A stretch of 50,916 nt of DNA from Rivularia sp. T60_A2020_040 (GCA_015272215.1 JACYMD010000072.1:1-50916); one strand, 5' to 3'; numbered from the stretch's first letter, positions 36,964 through 46,943 are shown. Program-made: numbers and translations. The notes: generated from the letters alone by a model not told the origin.

Positions 36964-39186
36964 ATGGCAACTAAATTTCCCAAATTTAGCCAAGACTTGG
37001 CACAAGACCCGACGACTCGTCGCATTTGGTATGCGATCGCAACTGCTCATGATTTTGAAAGTCACGACGGAATGACCGAGGAAAATCTTTATCAAAGGAT
37101 TTTTGCTTCTCATTTTGGTCATTTGGCGATTATCTTTCTATGGACATCGGGTATTTTGTTCCACGTTGCTTGGCAAGGTAACTTTGAATTGTGGATTAAA
37201 GACCCACTTCATATACATCCCATCGCTCACGCTATTTGGGATGCTCAATTTGGACCACCAGCAATTGAGGCTTTTACCCAAGCCGGAGCGCGTAATCCCG
37301 TTGATATTTGTTACTCTGGTGTTTACCACTGGTGGTATACCATCGGTATGCGAACAAATAATGAACTTTATGCTGGTTCGTTGTTTCTTTTACTGGTTGC
37401 TGCTGTATTCTTATTCGCAGGATGGCTGCACCTCCGACCTAGGTTTCGTCCGGGACTTGCTTGGTTTAAAAATAATGAATCTCGTCTAAATCATCACCTC
37501 GCAGGTTTATTCGGTATTAGTTCTTTGGCTTGGGCGGGACATTTGGTTCACGTTGCAATCCCCGAATCTCGCGGTATTCATGTTGGTTGGAATAATTTCC
37601 TGGCTGTGGCTCCCCATCCCAAGGGATTGTTACCTTTTTTCACGGGTAACTGGGGTGTTTACGCACAAAACCCGGATACAGCAAATCATCTATTTAGTAC
37701 CAACGAAGGCGCAGGAACCGCAATTCTCACCTTTTTAGGTGGTTTTCACCCGCAAACAGAATCGCTGTGGCTAACAGATATGGCTCATCACCATTTAGCG
37801 ATCGCAGTCATTTTGATTGTTGCGGGTCATATGTACCGTACCAATTGGAGTATCGGTCACAGTATGAAGGAAATGCTTAATGCGAAGAACTTCTTTGGGC
37901 AAAAGGTGGAAGGACAGTTCAATTTACCTCACCAAGGGCTGTACGATACAATCAACAACTCTTTACATTTCCAATTGTCTTTAGCGTTAGCTGCTTTGGG
38001 TGTAGCAAGTTCTTTGGTGGCACAGCATATGTATTCAATGCCGCCTTACGCTTTCATTGCTAGGGACTTCACTACCATGTCAGCGCTGTATACTCATCAC
38101 CAGTACATAGCCGGATTTTTGATGGTAGGAGCATTTTCCCACGCGGCGATTTTCTGGATTAAAGACTATGATCCAGAAATGAATCAGGGTAATGTTTTAG
38201 ACAGGGTTTTGAAGCACAAAGAAGCGATTATTGCTCACTTGAGTTGGGTATCTCTATTCTTAGGCTTCCATACTTTGGGATTGTATGTTCACAATGATGT
38301 AGAGGTTGCTTTCGGTACACCTGACAAACAAATCTTGATTGAGCCAGTATTTGCTCAGTTTATCCAGTCGGCTCATGGTAAAGCACTTTACGGATTTAAT
38401 ACTTTGTTATCGAATCCAGATAGTATTGCTTCCACAGCATGGCCTAATCACGCTAACGTTTGGTTATCAGGCTGGCTAGATGCGATTAATAGTAGTACTA
38501 ACTCCTTATTCCTCACAATTGGTCCTGGTGACTTTTTGGTTCACCATGCAATTGCTCTCGGTTTGCACGTCACCGCCTTGGTTTTAATTAAGGGTGCCTT
38601 GGATGCCCGTGGTTCTAAATTAATGCCGGATAAGAAAGATTTTGGTTACTCATTCCCTTGTGATGGTCCAGGTCGTGGTGGTACTTGTGACATCTCGGCT
38701 TGGGATGCTTCTTACCTGGGTATATTCTGGATGCTCAATACCCTCGGTTGGATAACCTTCTACTGGCACTGGAAGCATTTAGCTATTTGGCAAGGGAATG
38801 TCGCCCAGTTCAATGAAAATTCTACTTATCTAATGGGCTGGTTCCGAGATTACTTGTGGAACTATTCAGCATCCCTGATTAACGGTTACAATCCCTACGG
38901 TACTAATAATCTTGCTGTTTGGACTTGGATGTTTCTCTTAGGACATTTAGCTTGGGCTGTGAGTTTCATGTTCTTAATCACTTGGCGGGGTTATTGGCAA
39001 GAGTTGATTGAAACTCTCGCTTGGGCTCACGAACAAACACCATTATCTTTTGGTTATTGGAGAGATAAGCCTGTTGCTTTGTCTATTGTTCAGGCTCGTT
39101 TAGTTGGCTTAACCCATTTCACAGTTGGTTATATTGCTACCTATGGGGCATTTCTAATTGCTTCAACGGCGAGTCGATTAGGTTAA
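36964..39186 (+). CDS. psaB2: Photosystem I P700 apoprotein A2, far-red paralogue
   Basis: A 740-residue PsaB, full length. The start [20 protein letters not shown] is typical; helix motifs [20 protein letters not shown] and [11 protein letters not shown] provide chlorophyll-ligating His, and the FX loop [13 protein letters not shown] has both cysteines. The C-terminal helix [20 protein letters not shown] is intact. The ATG lacks a strong ribosome binding site (GAAAG only). It partners PsaA2 in the far-red photosystem I. A 14-bp inverted repeat follows the stop. Confidence 0.96.
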   Translation: MATKFPKFSQDLAQDPTTRRIWYAIATAHDFESHDGMTEENLYQRIFASHFGHLAIIFLWTSGILFHVAWQGNFELWIKDPLHIHPIAHAIWDAQFGPPAIEAFTQAGARNPVDICYSGVYHWWYTIGMRTNNELYAGSLFLLLVAAVFLFAGWLHLRPRFRPGLAWFKNNESRLNHHLAGLFGISSLAWAGHLVHVAIPESRGIHVGWNNFLAVAPHPKGLLPFFTGNWGVYAQNPDTANHLFSTNEGAGTAILTFLGGFHPQTESLWLTDMAHHHLAIAVILIVAGHMYRTNWSIGHSMKEMLNAKNFFGQKVEGQFNLPHQGLYDTINNSLHFQLSLALAALGVASSLVAQHMYSMPPYAFIARDFTTMSALYTHHQYIAGFLMVGAFSHAAIFWIKDYDPEMNQGNVLDRVLKHKEAIIAHLSWVSLFLGFHTLGLYVHNDVEVAFGTPDKQILIEPVFAQFIQSAHGKALYGFNTLLSNPDSIASTAWPNHANVWLSGWLDAINSSTNSLFLTIGPGDFLVHHAIALGLHVTALVLIKGALDARGSKLMPDKKDFGYSFPCDGPGRGGTCDISAWDASYLGIFWMLNTLGWITFYWHWKHLAIWQGNVAQFNENSTYLMGWFRDYLWNYSASLINGYNPYGTNNLAVWTWMFLLGHLAWAVSFMFLITWRGYWQELIETLAWAHEQTPLSFGYWRDKPVALSIVQARLVGLTHFTVGYIATYGAFLIASTASRLG

Positions 39187-39190
39187 ATCA

Positions 39191-39226
39191 GTTAACAGTT
39201 ATCAGTTAACCGTGATAACTGTTAAC
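39191..39226. terminator. Hairpin downstream of psaB2
   Basis: Perfect 14-bp arms GTTAACAGTTATCA and TGATAACTGTTAAC separated by 8 bases, starting five bases after the psaB2 stop. There is no T-run, so it is a weak or processing-type 3' hairpin, possibly heptamer derived. Confidence 0.45.
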
Positions 39227-39316
39227 AATTAACCATCATTAAATGATTGTTGAAAAAGAAAGTTGTTAATATGATTATTTTTGCCGCGATTGTGACAACT
39301 TTCTGAAAATTTGCAT

Positions 39317-39405
39317 AGGACTTACGCAGCAATTAAAAAATAAGCCTTTACGATTACTTTGCTTCCCTCGTAATGACATAAAATCCTAGTCTGTGCGTAA
39401 GTCCT
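39317..39405. mobile_element. MITE-like element
   Basis: An 89-base element with 12-bp terminal inverted repeats AGGACTTACGCA (39317-39328) and TGCGTAAGTCCT (39394-39405). The terminal motif is common in cyanobacterial genomes. No transposase is present. Confidence 0.7.
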
Positions 39406-39679
39406 GAAATAGTTAGATTATTTGATTTGCAATATTATCAAAACGAAAAAAAATATTTTTAAGCTTTACAAAATTTGTCATTCGACCTCCTCTGACCTGT
39501 GAGCCAAAGCCTAATGGTTAGAGGATTTTCTTATGATTAATTATTATGAAAAAATCTTTAAATATTGATTTTTATAACAATTAAGCATCAGCATTGTATT
39601 TATCGACTATTTATTTTTAAAATAAAAGATAAGAGATTTTCAAAAAATCAAAAACTACAAAAACAATCAGTAGGTAAAT

Positions 39680-40192
39680 ATGGCTAATACCGAAATAGAT
39701 GTGATCAAACCATATCAAGATAACCCCTTTCTTGCAAATTTATCCACACCAATCAACGATTCTCCTTTAGCAAAAGCCTTTATTAATAATTTGCCTGCCT
39801 ATCGTAAAGGCTTAACTCCTTTTATGCGAGGGCTAGAAATTGGTATGGCTCATGGTTATTTTTTAGTGGGACCAGAGGTGGTAATTGGACCACTTCGAGA
39901 AACTGCCCATGGAGCTAATTTAAGTGGATTAATTACGGCTATTTTTATCACTGCATTAGCCTGTTTGGGCATTTCTATTTTTGCTTTGACTACTTTTCAA
40001 GGAAATCCCCGTGGAGCTTATAGCTCTTATTGTAAAGACCCTCTGAGACCATTAAAAACTCGTGAAGAATGGAACGAACTTAATGGCGGAGTCTTTCTAG
40101 GTTCAATGGGTGGTGCTATATTTGCATACTTGTTACTAGAAAATTTTGATGCTTTAGATGCCATTCTTCGCGGTGCAGTTAATATTAGCTGA
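39680..40192 (+). CDS. psaL2: Photosystem I subunit XI, far-red paralogue
   Basis: A 170-residue PsaL. The N-terminal IKPYQDNPFLANLSTPINDS, the LPAYRKGLTPFMRGLEIGMAHG motif with its conserved acidic and His residues, and two to three membrane helices (GLITAIFITALACLGISIFAL; FLGSMGGAIFAYLLLENF) are all family features. PsaL holds photosystem I trimers or tetramers together. The ribosome binding site is weak (TAGG). psaI2 follows 71 bases later. Confidence 0.95.
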   Translation: MANTEIDVIKPYQDNPFLANLSTPINDSPLAKAFINNLPAYRKGLTPFMRGLEIGMAHGYFLVGPEVVIGPLRETAHGANLSGLITAIFITALACLGISIFALTTFQGNPRGAYSSYCKDPLRPLKTREEWNELNGGVFLGSMGGAIFAYLLLENFDALDAILRGAVNIS

Positions 40193-40263
40193 TGGCTAAA
40201 AACTCCAAAGAAAAACTAAATTTTCAAGAACTATTTACTTCTATCTAAACAGGAGAATAAATC

Positions 40264-40464
40264 ATGGTAGATATGACGCAACTTACAGGAGAATATGCAG
40301 CTTCCTGGTTGCCTTGGATAATGATTCCGTTGGTTTTTTATATTTTACCTTTTCCCGTTTTCGCTATTCTTTTTCTTTGGATTGAAAAAGAAGATATTGA
40401 AGAAGAAAGAACGGATATTTCCGGAAATCAATTAATGGGTAATGTCATCAATATGGACTCATAA
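40264..40464 (+). CDS. psaI2: Photosystem I subunit VIII, far-red paralogue, extended
   Basis: A 66-residue protein with the PsaI membrane helix: AASWLPWIMIPLVFYILPFP followed by VFAILFLWIEKED. PsaI is normally about 38-40 residues; here a charged tail (IEEERTDISGNQLMGNV and on) adds over 20. GGAG lies 9 bases before the ATG. PsaI contacts PsaL, and their adjacency is normal. It is the last gene of the rightward arm. Confidence 0.92.
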   Translation: MVDMTQLTGEYAASWLPWIMIPLVFYILPFPVFAILFLWIEKEDIEEERTDISGNQLMGNVINMDS

Positions 40465-40552
40465 TTTCAGATTTTAATTGTGCTAGTTGTATAAGTCCTA
40501 ATTTTGGTGTTGTGTTATCGAAGACAATTTGTGAATCCATTTAGCGAAATAA

Positions 40553-40630
40553 CGCGAAAAACCCGGTTTCCATACAAAATGGTTGTTTTAGCACCAGATG
40601 TCGAGGAAGAAAACGGGTTTATTACTTCAA
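40553..40630. repeat. Imperfect hairpin after psaI2
   Basis: Arms AAACCCGGTTTCC and GAAAACGGGTTT flank about 40 bases downstream of psaI2. It resembles the CGGGTTTT inverted-repeat family and may mark the end of the far-red cluster transcript. Confidence 0.45.
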
Positions 40631-40658
40631 TTGCATAATATTGAAACAAGCAATAAAT

Positions 40659-41285
40659 CTAGCTTCGAGTCGAGTCAATAATTACGACTTGAGAATCTGA
40701 AGGGGCGCTCGCTTTTTGCTCTGAACTAGTTTGTACCGGGTTGGGAGCGTTATAAATCTCAAATTCTTCAATCCCATGATTTCTTACAATAGCTTCAGCG
40801 CGATTAATTTCAGCTTCAGTTCCATCTAAGATGATTAAATAATCCCCGCGCTCGATTCGCTGATTATATACTTTTGCTCGTTCTTCAGGAATTCCCAAAC
40901 CAACCAATGCACCTAATAAACCACCACTAGCTGCACCAATACCAGCACCGGCAACAGTCGTTATGAGAGTTGTTGCGATTTCACCAGCAAGCAATATCGG
41001 CCCGACACCAGGAATTGCTAAACTACCCAAACCCACAAGTAAACCTGTTATACCTCCGAAAATTCCCCCCGTAAGCGCTCCTGCTGCTGCACCTTCATCA
41101 GCTTTGTTTCCCAGGTTTTCCTGAGTTTCTACACCAGCAACTTGGTTAGCAGTATCATTATTCCTGGCAATTACAGAGACTTTATTCATATCAAAACCAG
41201 TATCTCTGAGTTCCCGGAGTGCATATTCAATGTCGTTACGACTCAGAAATGCTCCAACTGCACGCTTATATTCTCCCACAGCCAT
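40659..41285 (-). CDS. General stress protein-like, glycine-zipper protein
   Basis: A protein of 208 residues. The N-terminal 45 residues (ALRELRDTGFDMNKVSVIAR) form a small alpha/beta fold seen in general-stress-protein 17M-like and related proteins. The middle (about 65-140) is Gly/Ala-rich with repeated G-x-x-x-G, a glycine-zipper that can insert in or pack on membranes. The C-terminal YLIILDGTEAEINRAEAIVRNHGI resembles a second alpha/beta unit. The ATG at 41285 has GGAG six bases upstream and is preferred over 41297. Function is unknown; it converges with psaI2. Confidence 0.78.
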   Translation of the reverse strand: MAVGEYKRAVGAFLSRNDIEYALRELRDTGFDMNKVSVIARNNDTANQVAGVETQENLGNKADEGAAAGALTGGIFGGITGLLVGLGSLAIPGVGPILLAGEIATTLITTVAGAGIGAASGGLLGALVGLGIPEERAKVYNQRIERGDYLIILDGTEAEINRAEAIVRNHGIEEFEIYNAPNPVQTSSEQKASAPSDSQVVIIDSTRS

Positions 41286-41656
41286 TTTTATCTCCATTTA
41301 ACAATGCGTATTACTGTTTTCGCCTGTTAAACTCGAATTTAAATCAACCTTGAGTTTGGACTATGCATCTATCTTTAGGAAGAAATTTTTTATTAAGTAG
41401 GGCTATTACCAATTACCAATTACCCATATCACGGATTAAAACGGATGGAAGGGATTTCACGGATTTAATTCCCCATTACCAATTACCAACTACCAATTAC
41501 CAATTACCAATTCTTAACTGTTAACGGAAAACGCCCCTATGGTTGTTCGGTTCTACTACTTTCATTCTTAGGACATATATCGGTACACTCTTAAGGAATA
41601 GTGAATCACCAGTTTCTGAAGCTGTTAGTCGCTTTGAAATTAAGGGGTGAACTCCA
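41286..41656. other. Intergenic region with heptamer arrays
   Basis: This divergent gap has ATTACCA arrays at about 41407-41426 and 41475-41512 and a CACGGATT direct repeat between them. No gene is seen; the promoters of the flanking genes should lie here. Confidence 0.6.
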
Positions 41657-43162
41657 GTGTATAAATATAAATGGATATTGCCGAGTTTAAAAGAAGTTTT
41701 AAGTCCTACTCAAGCGACTAAAGCTGAATGTTCTTTACAGAAAGCACGACTGCAATGGCGTACTGCTTTAGCTGCTACTGAAGAGTTGCTGCTAAAATAT
41801 TTGCCTGAAGTTGCATCGGATACAATTCAAGGATTGGTTTTAACTGCACCCGCTCCCGTGTTGTGCGAATCATTACTCAGGGGATGTTTACGGACGGTAA
41901 CTTTTACAGCAAAGCCGTTTAATCCTCTGGCTTTGATGCCTTTTCATATGTCTTGCGATCGCAAAACAGCAAAAGAAAATACTTTTGATGAATCGGTATT
42001 ACCTATATTAGAGGTAGATCCGTTATCAAAGGAACAGTTTTGTCTGGTTTTTACAGAAAAATTTTCATTAGTAATCGTTTTAACGGAAGAAAATAACCAT
42101 AAAAGCAGCTTTTTATTTTCCTTTGATCCGGAAGTTGTTGAGCAAGCATGGCAAGCTCTTGCGGCTAGGGTAATGTTAAGTAATCCCGATTTATTCCTAG
42201 AATTGGATCGGTTGGTACAAAAATATTATCCGAGTATACCTGACTATCGGATTGTGATGCAATTTAGTCAATTGTTGCTCGCAGAATACCCAGAATTAGG
42301 AGATAAAGGAACGAGGTTTCATTCTCAAGCAACGGGAGAGTCTAGAAATAAAGTTGAAGAAGTTAATTATCATAACTACTCTACTTCCACATCGACCAAA
42401 CAGTCATCTCGTTCGGATATAGAATTATTACAAGCTTTTGCTCATGAAGTACGTACTCCTTTAACAACGATTCGGACTACAACTCGTTTGCTGTTAAAAC
42501 AAAAAGATTTACCAGCTAAAGTTTTGAAGCGTTTACAATCGATTGATCGCGAATGTACTGAACAAATTGACCGGATGGAATTGCTGTTTAGAGCGGCGGA
42601 ATTGGAAACATCTTCTTCAGTAAATTCCCCAGGTTCTCCATTAACGGCAATGTGTTTAGAGCAAATGTTACAGCAAAGTATTCCTCGCTGGCAACAAGCT
42701 GCAAATCGGCGAAATTTAACTTTGGATGTTGTTTTACCGCAACAGTTACCTACCGTGGTGACTAATCCCAATATGCTCGATCGAGTTTTGACTGGTTTAA
42801 TGGAAAACTTGACTCGTAATTTACCTGCGGGTAGTCATATTCAGGTACAAGTAATTCAAGCTGGCGACCAATTGAAGGTACAATTACTACCTAACGCAAC
42901 TCTCGATACATCAGCTGCGACACAACCGATTCGTAAAGCCATCGGTCAATTACTTACATTTCAGCCAGAAACGGGTACAATTAGCCTGAATTTAGCTGCA
43001 ACTAAGCATTTATTCCAGGCTATTGGTGGTAAATTAATTGTACGGGAACGACCCCAACAAGGAGAAGTATTAACGATTTATTTGCCTTTGGAAGGAGTAA
43101 ATAATTCTAGTTATTGCTTGGGTAAACTTGGACAATATGGGTTTAAAGTTAATACAAGGTAA
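41657..43162 (+). CDS. Sensor histidine kinase
   Basis: A 501-residue soluble kinase. The N-terminal 240 residues have no recognisable sensor domain. HisKA carries His263 in AFAHEVRTPLTTIRTTTRLL. The ATPase domain is weak: a relaxed N-box (LTGLMENLTRN) is seen, but no clear G-box Gly-rich loop, so kinase activity may be low. The GTG start has AAGGGGTGA about 7 bases upstream. The next gene, a DICT-type kinase-like protein, converges with it; cyanobacterial proteins of these two types are often neighbours, but partnership here is inference. Confidence 0.78.
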   Translation: MYKYKWILPSLKEVLSPTQATKAECSLQKARLQWRTALAATEELLLKYLPEVASDTIQGLVLTAPAPVLCESLLRGCLRTVTFTAKPFNPLALMPFHMSCDRKTAKENTFDESVLPILEVDPLSKEQFCLVFTEKFSLVIVLTEENNHKSSFLFSFDPEVVEQAWQALAARVMLSNPDLFLELDRLVQKYYPSIPDYRIVMQFSQLLLAEYPELGDKGTRFHSQATGESRNKVEEVNYHNYSTSTSTKQSSRSDIELLQAFAHEVRTPLTTIRTTTRLLLKQKDLPAKVLKRLQSIDRECTEQIDRMELLFRAAELETSSSVNSPGSPLTAMCLEQMLQQSIPRWQQAANRRNLTLDVVLPQQLPTVVTNPNMLDRVLTGLMENLTRNLPAGSHIQVQVIQAGDQLKVQLLPNATLDTSAATQPIRKAIGQLLTFQPETGTISLNLAATKHLFQAIGGKLIVRERPQQGEVLTIYLPLEGVNNSSYCLGKLGQYGFKVNTR

Positions 43163-43163
43163 A

Positions 43164-43282
43164 TCAGTTATCAGTTATCAGTTATCAGTTCCGACGGTAT
43201 ATGGTTTGAGATAAGATAGGGAGCATATCAATCAATAGATTTTTGTCAACTGTCAACTGTCAACTGTCCACTGTCAACTGTT
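43164..43282. repeat. TTATCAG and CTGTCAA heptamer arrays
   Basis: TTATCAG units (43164-43190) and CTGTCAA units (43243-43282) occupy the gap between the two convergent kinase genes. The last units overlap the stop codon region of the DICT-type gene. Confidence 0.8.
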
Positions 43283-44707
43283 TATACTTGCTAAAAGTAC
43301 TTTAAAACTAGAACCTTCACCGGGAATTGAAGAGACAGAAATACTTCCACCGCATTTTTGGAGTAATTTTTCTACAATAGTTAAACCCAAACCAGCACTT
43401 CCGGTTTCTTCATTAGCAACGGGACGCACTTTGTAAAAGCGGTTAAATATTTGGGTAATTTCATTTTCTGGAATACCTACACCAGTATCGGTAAATTCTA
43501 GTTGTACGTAGCCTTTTTGTACGCGAGTTTTCACCCAAACTTGACCACCATTAGGTGTAAATTTAATGCAGTTAGAAAGAAGATTAATGACAATTTGTCT
43601 TAATCCACCACTGACACACCAAACATTCGGTAAATCATTTGGTACTGTATACGCCAGCATGATACCTCTTTCTTGTGCTAAAGGTTGATATGTACTCACC
43701 ACACCTGGAACCACCTCAGACAGGCATACAGGTTCTAAAGAAGCAGTTCCTAAGTGACGCTCCAACTCGACTAAATCCATTGCACCAGTCATCAAATGAT
43801 TTTGGCGATCGCACTCTCGTTTGATCATGTCCAAATAACGTTGGCGTTGGGGTGCTTTGATGCTGGGAGAATTCAGTAATGAAAGGGCTGTCTTGATATG
43901 GGTTAGAGGTGCGAGTAATTCTTGAAATACGTTCTTTAAGTATTCATCTTTAGCTTGCAATTCACTACGAAGTGTTTGATTTTGCTGTTTGGAGTTTCGG
44001 AAGCGACTTTTAAATTTTCTAGAACTTATTTCTTCTTGTCGCTGAATTTGTGCAATCAATAATTGATTTGTTAATGCTGTTTGGGGTGTTTGAGGATAAA
44101 CAAATTTGTTAGTTGCTAAATTAAACTCTTCGGAATTACTGATATTCTTGATACCATTTAATATTTGTTGAATTACTTCACCATCAAAACAGTTAACAGC
44201 TGCAAGAGAGGGAATTTTATAATGATTTTTTTGATTTAAAATCCGTTTTTTCAGCTTTTTTTGGGGACGATGAGCCAAAATCAAGCTGCAAAATTCCGGA
44301 GATAAAACAATTAAAAAGTACTCTCGTCTGATTTCGCGATTATCTGTCAAAAGTTCGACTAAATTATGGGATAAATCGATTCGAGAAGCAGCAGACGACC
44401 AATGATAAGATTGTGAATCGGAATTATTGGTATTTGTTTTAATTTCTTCAACCCCAGATAATTGGCAATTATAAATAGTAGCATCACTTAAATGCTGTTG
44501 ATAACGTTTTAATTCGGAATCCAAAATATTCAGCAATGGAAATTTTACCACAATAGTCGCCGATATTTTTTGTTCAATCAGCAAATCAAATTGTGACCTG
44601 ACCATTGATAGCAGAGTACCACAACTAAGAGTTAAACGCTTTGGAGGTGTTTGTACTTGCATCGCTAACTGATAGAGAGATAAATTATCCGGTGGAGATA
44701 AATTCAT
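43274..44707 (-). CDS. DICT-type histidine kinase-like protein lacking the acceptor histidine
   Basis: A 477-residue protein. The N-terminal 200 residues resemble a DICT sensory domain (NLSLYQLAMQVQTPPKRLTL near the start). The H-box reads NVFQELLAPLTHIKTALSLL: Gln262 replaces the phospho-acceptor His. The ATPase domain is good, with an N-box (NLLSNCIKF), DTGVGIP and GSAGLGLTIV. It could be a pseudokinase or phosphorylate a partner, perhaps the opposite-strand kinase. The ATG at 44707 is the first in frame; no strong ribosome binding site. Similar Gln-containing H-boxes may be normal in this subfamily. Confidence 0.75.
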   Translation of the reverse strand: MNLSPPDNLSLYQLAMQVQTPPKRLTLSCGTLLSMVRSQFDLLIEQKISATIVVKFPLLNILDSELKRYQQHLSDATIYNCQLSGVEEIKTNTNNSDSQSYHWSSAASRIDLSHNLVELLTDNREIRREYFLIVLSPEFCSLILAHRPQKKLKKRILNQKNHYKIPSLAAVNCFDGEVIQQILNGIKNISNSEEFNLATNKFVYPQTPQTALTNQLLIAQIQRQEEISSRKFKSRFRNSKQQNQTLRSELQAKDEYLKNVFQELLAPLTHIKTALSLLNSPSIKAPQRQRYLDMIKRECDRQNHLMTGAMDLVELERHLGTASLEPVCLSEVVPGVVSTYQPLAQERGIMLAYTVPNDLPNVWCVSGGLRQIVINLLSNCIKFTPNGGQVWVKTRVQKGYVQLEFTDTGVGIPENEITQIFNRFYKVRPVANEETGSAGLGLTIVEKLLQKCGGSISVSSIPGEGSSFKVLLASINS

Positions 44708-44810
44708 AAGAAAATAAAAGAAGGAAAATCACAGAAGTATACAGCAATAAATCATACTTTCTTAGATTCTCCCCCCTAAGTGTAATTTTTTTACAAAAAC
44801 ATCAGAATTT

Positions 44811-44905
44811 GATAGTGGACAGTTGATAGTTGACAGTTGACAGTTGACAGTTGACAGTTGCCTATTCCCTCCTCTTCCCTCCTCTTCCCTCCTCTTCCCT
44901 ATTCC
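44811..44905. repeat. TTGACAG and TTCCCTCCTC tandem arrays
   Basis: A TTGACAG array (44811-44860) is followed by a tandem TTCCCTCCTC-type repeat (44865-44905), next to the murE stop. Confidence 0.8.
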
Positions 44906-44908
44906 CTC

Positions 44909-46423
44909 TTACCTTTCTGCTAAAGCTTCCCGTGCGTGTTCTCTATCGTCGAAGTGGATTTTTTCGGTACCGAGGATTTGGTAATCTTCGTGTCCTTTAC
45001 CAGCTAATAAAACTCCGTCTCCAGGTTGTGCTTCGAGAATTGCAGTACGAATTGCAGTAGCGCGATCGCAAATTACCATGGGTTTAACTGTGTCGGGAAT
45101 TCCGTTTAAGACATCTTGTAAAATGCTTTCTGGATCTTCGGTACGGGGATTGTCGGAAGTTACTACGGCTAAATCGGCTAAATGAGCCGCAATTTTACCC
45201 ATTTTAGGACGTTTTGTTTTGTCTCTATCACCACCACAGCCGAATACGCAAATCATTTTACCCGGAATAAATGGACGTGATGCTTTTAACAAGTTCTCCA
45301 AACTATCGGGGGTATGAGCATAATCTACAATCACGCTGATATCTTGGTTTGAGCTAATTTGTACTCTTTCCATGCGTCCGGGAACTCCCTCAAATTGGGG
45401 TATCACGGCAGCTATTAATTGTAATTCTAAATCGAAGTGTAAAACGGCTCCAACTGCTGCTAGTAAATTTTCTAGGTTAAATTGTCCTACAAGGGGTGAA
45501 CTAAAAGCTATATCGCCTTTTGGAGTATGTAGAGTACCGTTAACTCCATTGGGTTCGTAACTTAAGTCACTCATATATAAATCAGCCGTGGAATCGTTGA
45601 CGCTGTAACTCCACACCTTGTTTTTATTTAAAGATTCTATTAATCGCTTACCATAAGGGTCATCAGCGTTAATAATTGCCCTTCCCGTGAGATAATCGGA
45701 ACTGAATAGTAAACTTTTAGCAGCAAAATAATCTTCCATATCCTTGTGGTAATCAAGGTGGTCTTGAGTCAAGTTGGTAAATACTCCAACTTCAAACTTG
45801 CAACCCAAAACCCTTCCTTGATCCAAAGCATGGGAACTGACTTCCATTGTCCCGAATTCATTACCAGCATCGAGAGCGGCTTTCAATTGTTTTTGCAACT
45901 CTACCGCAAAAGGTGTAGTATAAGCAGCAGTTTGGACAAAACCTTTCCAGCGAGTGTAAAGAGTCCCCATTAAAGCAGCAGATAAATCAGCTTTGTTGAG
46001 AAAATATTCGATTAAATGGCTGGTTGTAGTTTTACCATTAGTTCCCGTTACACCAATTAACTTCAGTTTTTGTCCGGGATAATCAAAGAAAGCCGCAGCC
46101 AGTTGAGCGCAAGCTTTAACCATATCCGCAGCCACAATTACACAAGGAGAATTTCCACCTACTCCCTGTTGATAAGGAGGAGCTAGAGGAGGAAACTTTT
46201 CCGCAGCTTGGGGAGAAATAATTGCAGCAATAGCACCAGCTTTAATCGCACTTTCCCAAAATTCTCCGCCATCAACTCGCGTACCCGGCATTCCAATAAA
46301 CACATCTCCCACCTTAGTTGCATGGGAATTCGTCGTTAAACCTGTTACCTCAGCATCCATCGCTGGATGTTCCGGTAATTGAGAAATACCATTAATAGTA
46401 GCTAATAATTCTTGTAGTTTCAT
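44909..46423 (-). CDS. murE: UDP-MurNAc-tripeptide synthetase (mDAP-adding)
   Basis: A protein of 504 residues. It adds the third amino acid to the peptidoglycan precursor in the cytoplasm. The ATP loop (GVTGTNGKTTTSHLIEYF, about 124-141), FTNLTQDHLDYHKDMEDYF, and DNPRTEDPE, the signature that selects meso-diaminopimelate, are present; the C-terminus GVLLAGKGHEDYQ is intact. The ATG at 46423 has GAGG 9 bases upstream and starts MKLQELLATI; the TTG at 46441 is less likely. A short proline/glycine-rich insert (about 78-92, PPLAPPYQQGVGG) sits in the N-terminal domain and looks repeat-derived. Confidence 0.96.
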   Translation of the reverse strand: MKLQELLATINGISQLPEHPAMDAEVTGLTTNSHATKVGDVFIGMPGTRVDGGEFWESAIKAGAIAAIISPQAAEKFPPLAPPYQQGVGGNSPCVIVAADMVKACAQLAAAFFDYPGQKLKLIGVTGTNGKTTTSHLIEYFLNKADLSAALMGTLYTRWKGFVQTAAYTTPFAVELQKQLKAALDAGNEFGTMEVSSHALDQGRVLGCKFEVGVFTNLTQDHLDYHKDMEDYFAAKSLLFSSDYLTGRAIINADDPYGKRLIESLNKNKVWSYSVNDSTADLYMSDLSYEPNGVNGTLHTPKGDIAFSSPLVGQFNLENLLAAVGAVLHFDLELQLIAAVIPQFEGVPGRMERVQISSNQDISVIVDYAHTPDSLENLLKASRPFIPGKMICVFGCGGDRDKTKRPKMGKIAAHLADLAVVTSDNPRTEDPESILQDVLNGIPDTVKPMVICDRATAIRTAILEAQPGDGVLLAGKGHEDYQILGTEKIHFDDREHAREALAER

Positions 46424-46673
46424 CTTAATTAACCTCGTCAATTCAATTTTGGATACATTCGCTTCGCTCAGTACAAGCTTTGGATTTTGGATTTTGGATT
46501 ATGTAACTTGTCTCTCGTGAGAAGAGCTCAAAAGATTAAAAATGGTTGATTGCGGATTTTGAATTGTCATCATCCCCAACCAAGAGGCTTTTTTAATCTA
46601 AAATTTCCAATCCAAATCAGTCACACGCATTGCTTGGGGTTATTTTGCAACATTTTTGATCATATACAAACAC

Positions 46674-46943
46674 TTAAATATACTTACGGAGAGTTTTTTC
46701 TAACTGAGTAAGGGAAGTACGAGGAGAAGAGCGGGGAATTGTTTGTAAATGATCATCTTTTACTACACATAACACGGGTACTTCATACTGATAAGCAGCA
46801 AACCAATCTTCATGAGTGGTGATATCTCGAACCTCCAACTGTAAATAGGCAAAATCATCAGTTTGCATTATGGTTTGCAACTTTTCCTGTAAACCCTCAC
46901 ATAAATGACATCCCGGTTTGCTGTATAAGATTAGTTGCATCAT
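46674..46943 (-). CDS. Glutaredoxin-like thiol protein
   Basis: An 89-residue protein of the glutaredoxin/DUF836 group. LILYSKPGCHLCEGLQEKL contains the redox-active C-x2-C, and YEVPVLCVVKDD contains the cis-proline. The fold is small and soluble. The substrate is unknown. Two adjacent ATGs begin the frame and there is no clear ribosome binding site. It lies 250 bases upstream of murE on the same strand, with no evidence of a shared function. Confidence 0.82.
   Translation of the reverse strand: MMQLILYSKPGCHLCEGLQEKLQTIMQTDDFAYLQLEVRDITTHEDWFAAYQYEVPVLCVVKDDHLQTIPRSSPRTSLTQLEKTLRKYI

Larger units (their letters stand above)
39187..39679. other. Gap between psaB2 and psaL2
   Basis: It contains the psaB2 3' hairpin, a MITE-like element (39317-39405) and then about 270 bases of AT-rich leader before psaL2. 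No gene was found. Confidence 0.6.

Noticed and set aside
39497-39530. tRNA-like D-arm sequence (AGCCTAATGGTTAGAGG)
   Set aside because: No acceptor stem, anticodon arm or T-arm could be found around it.
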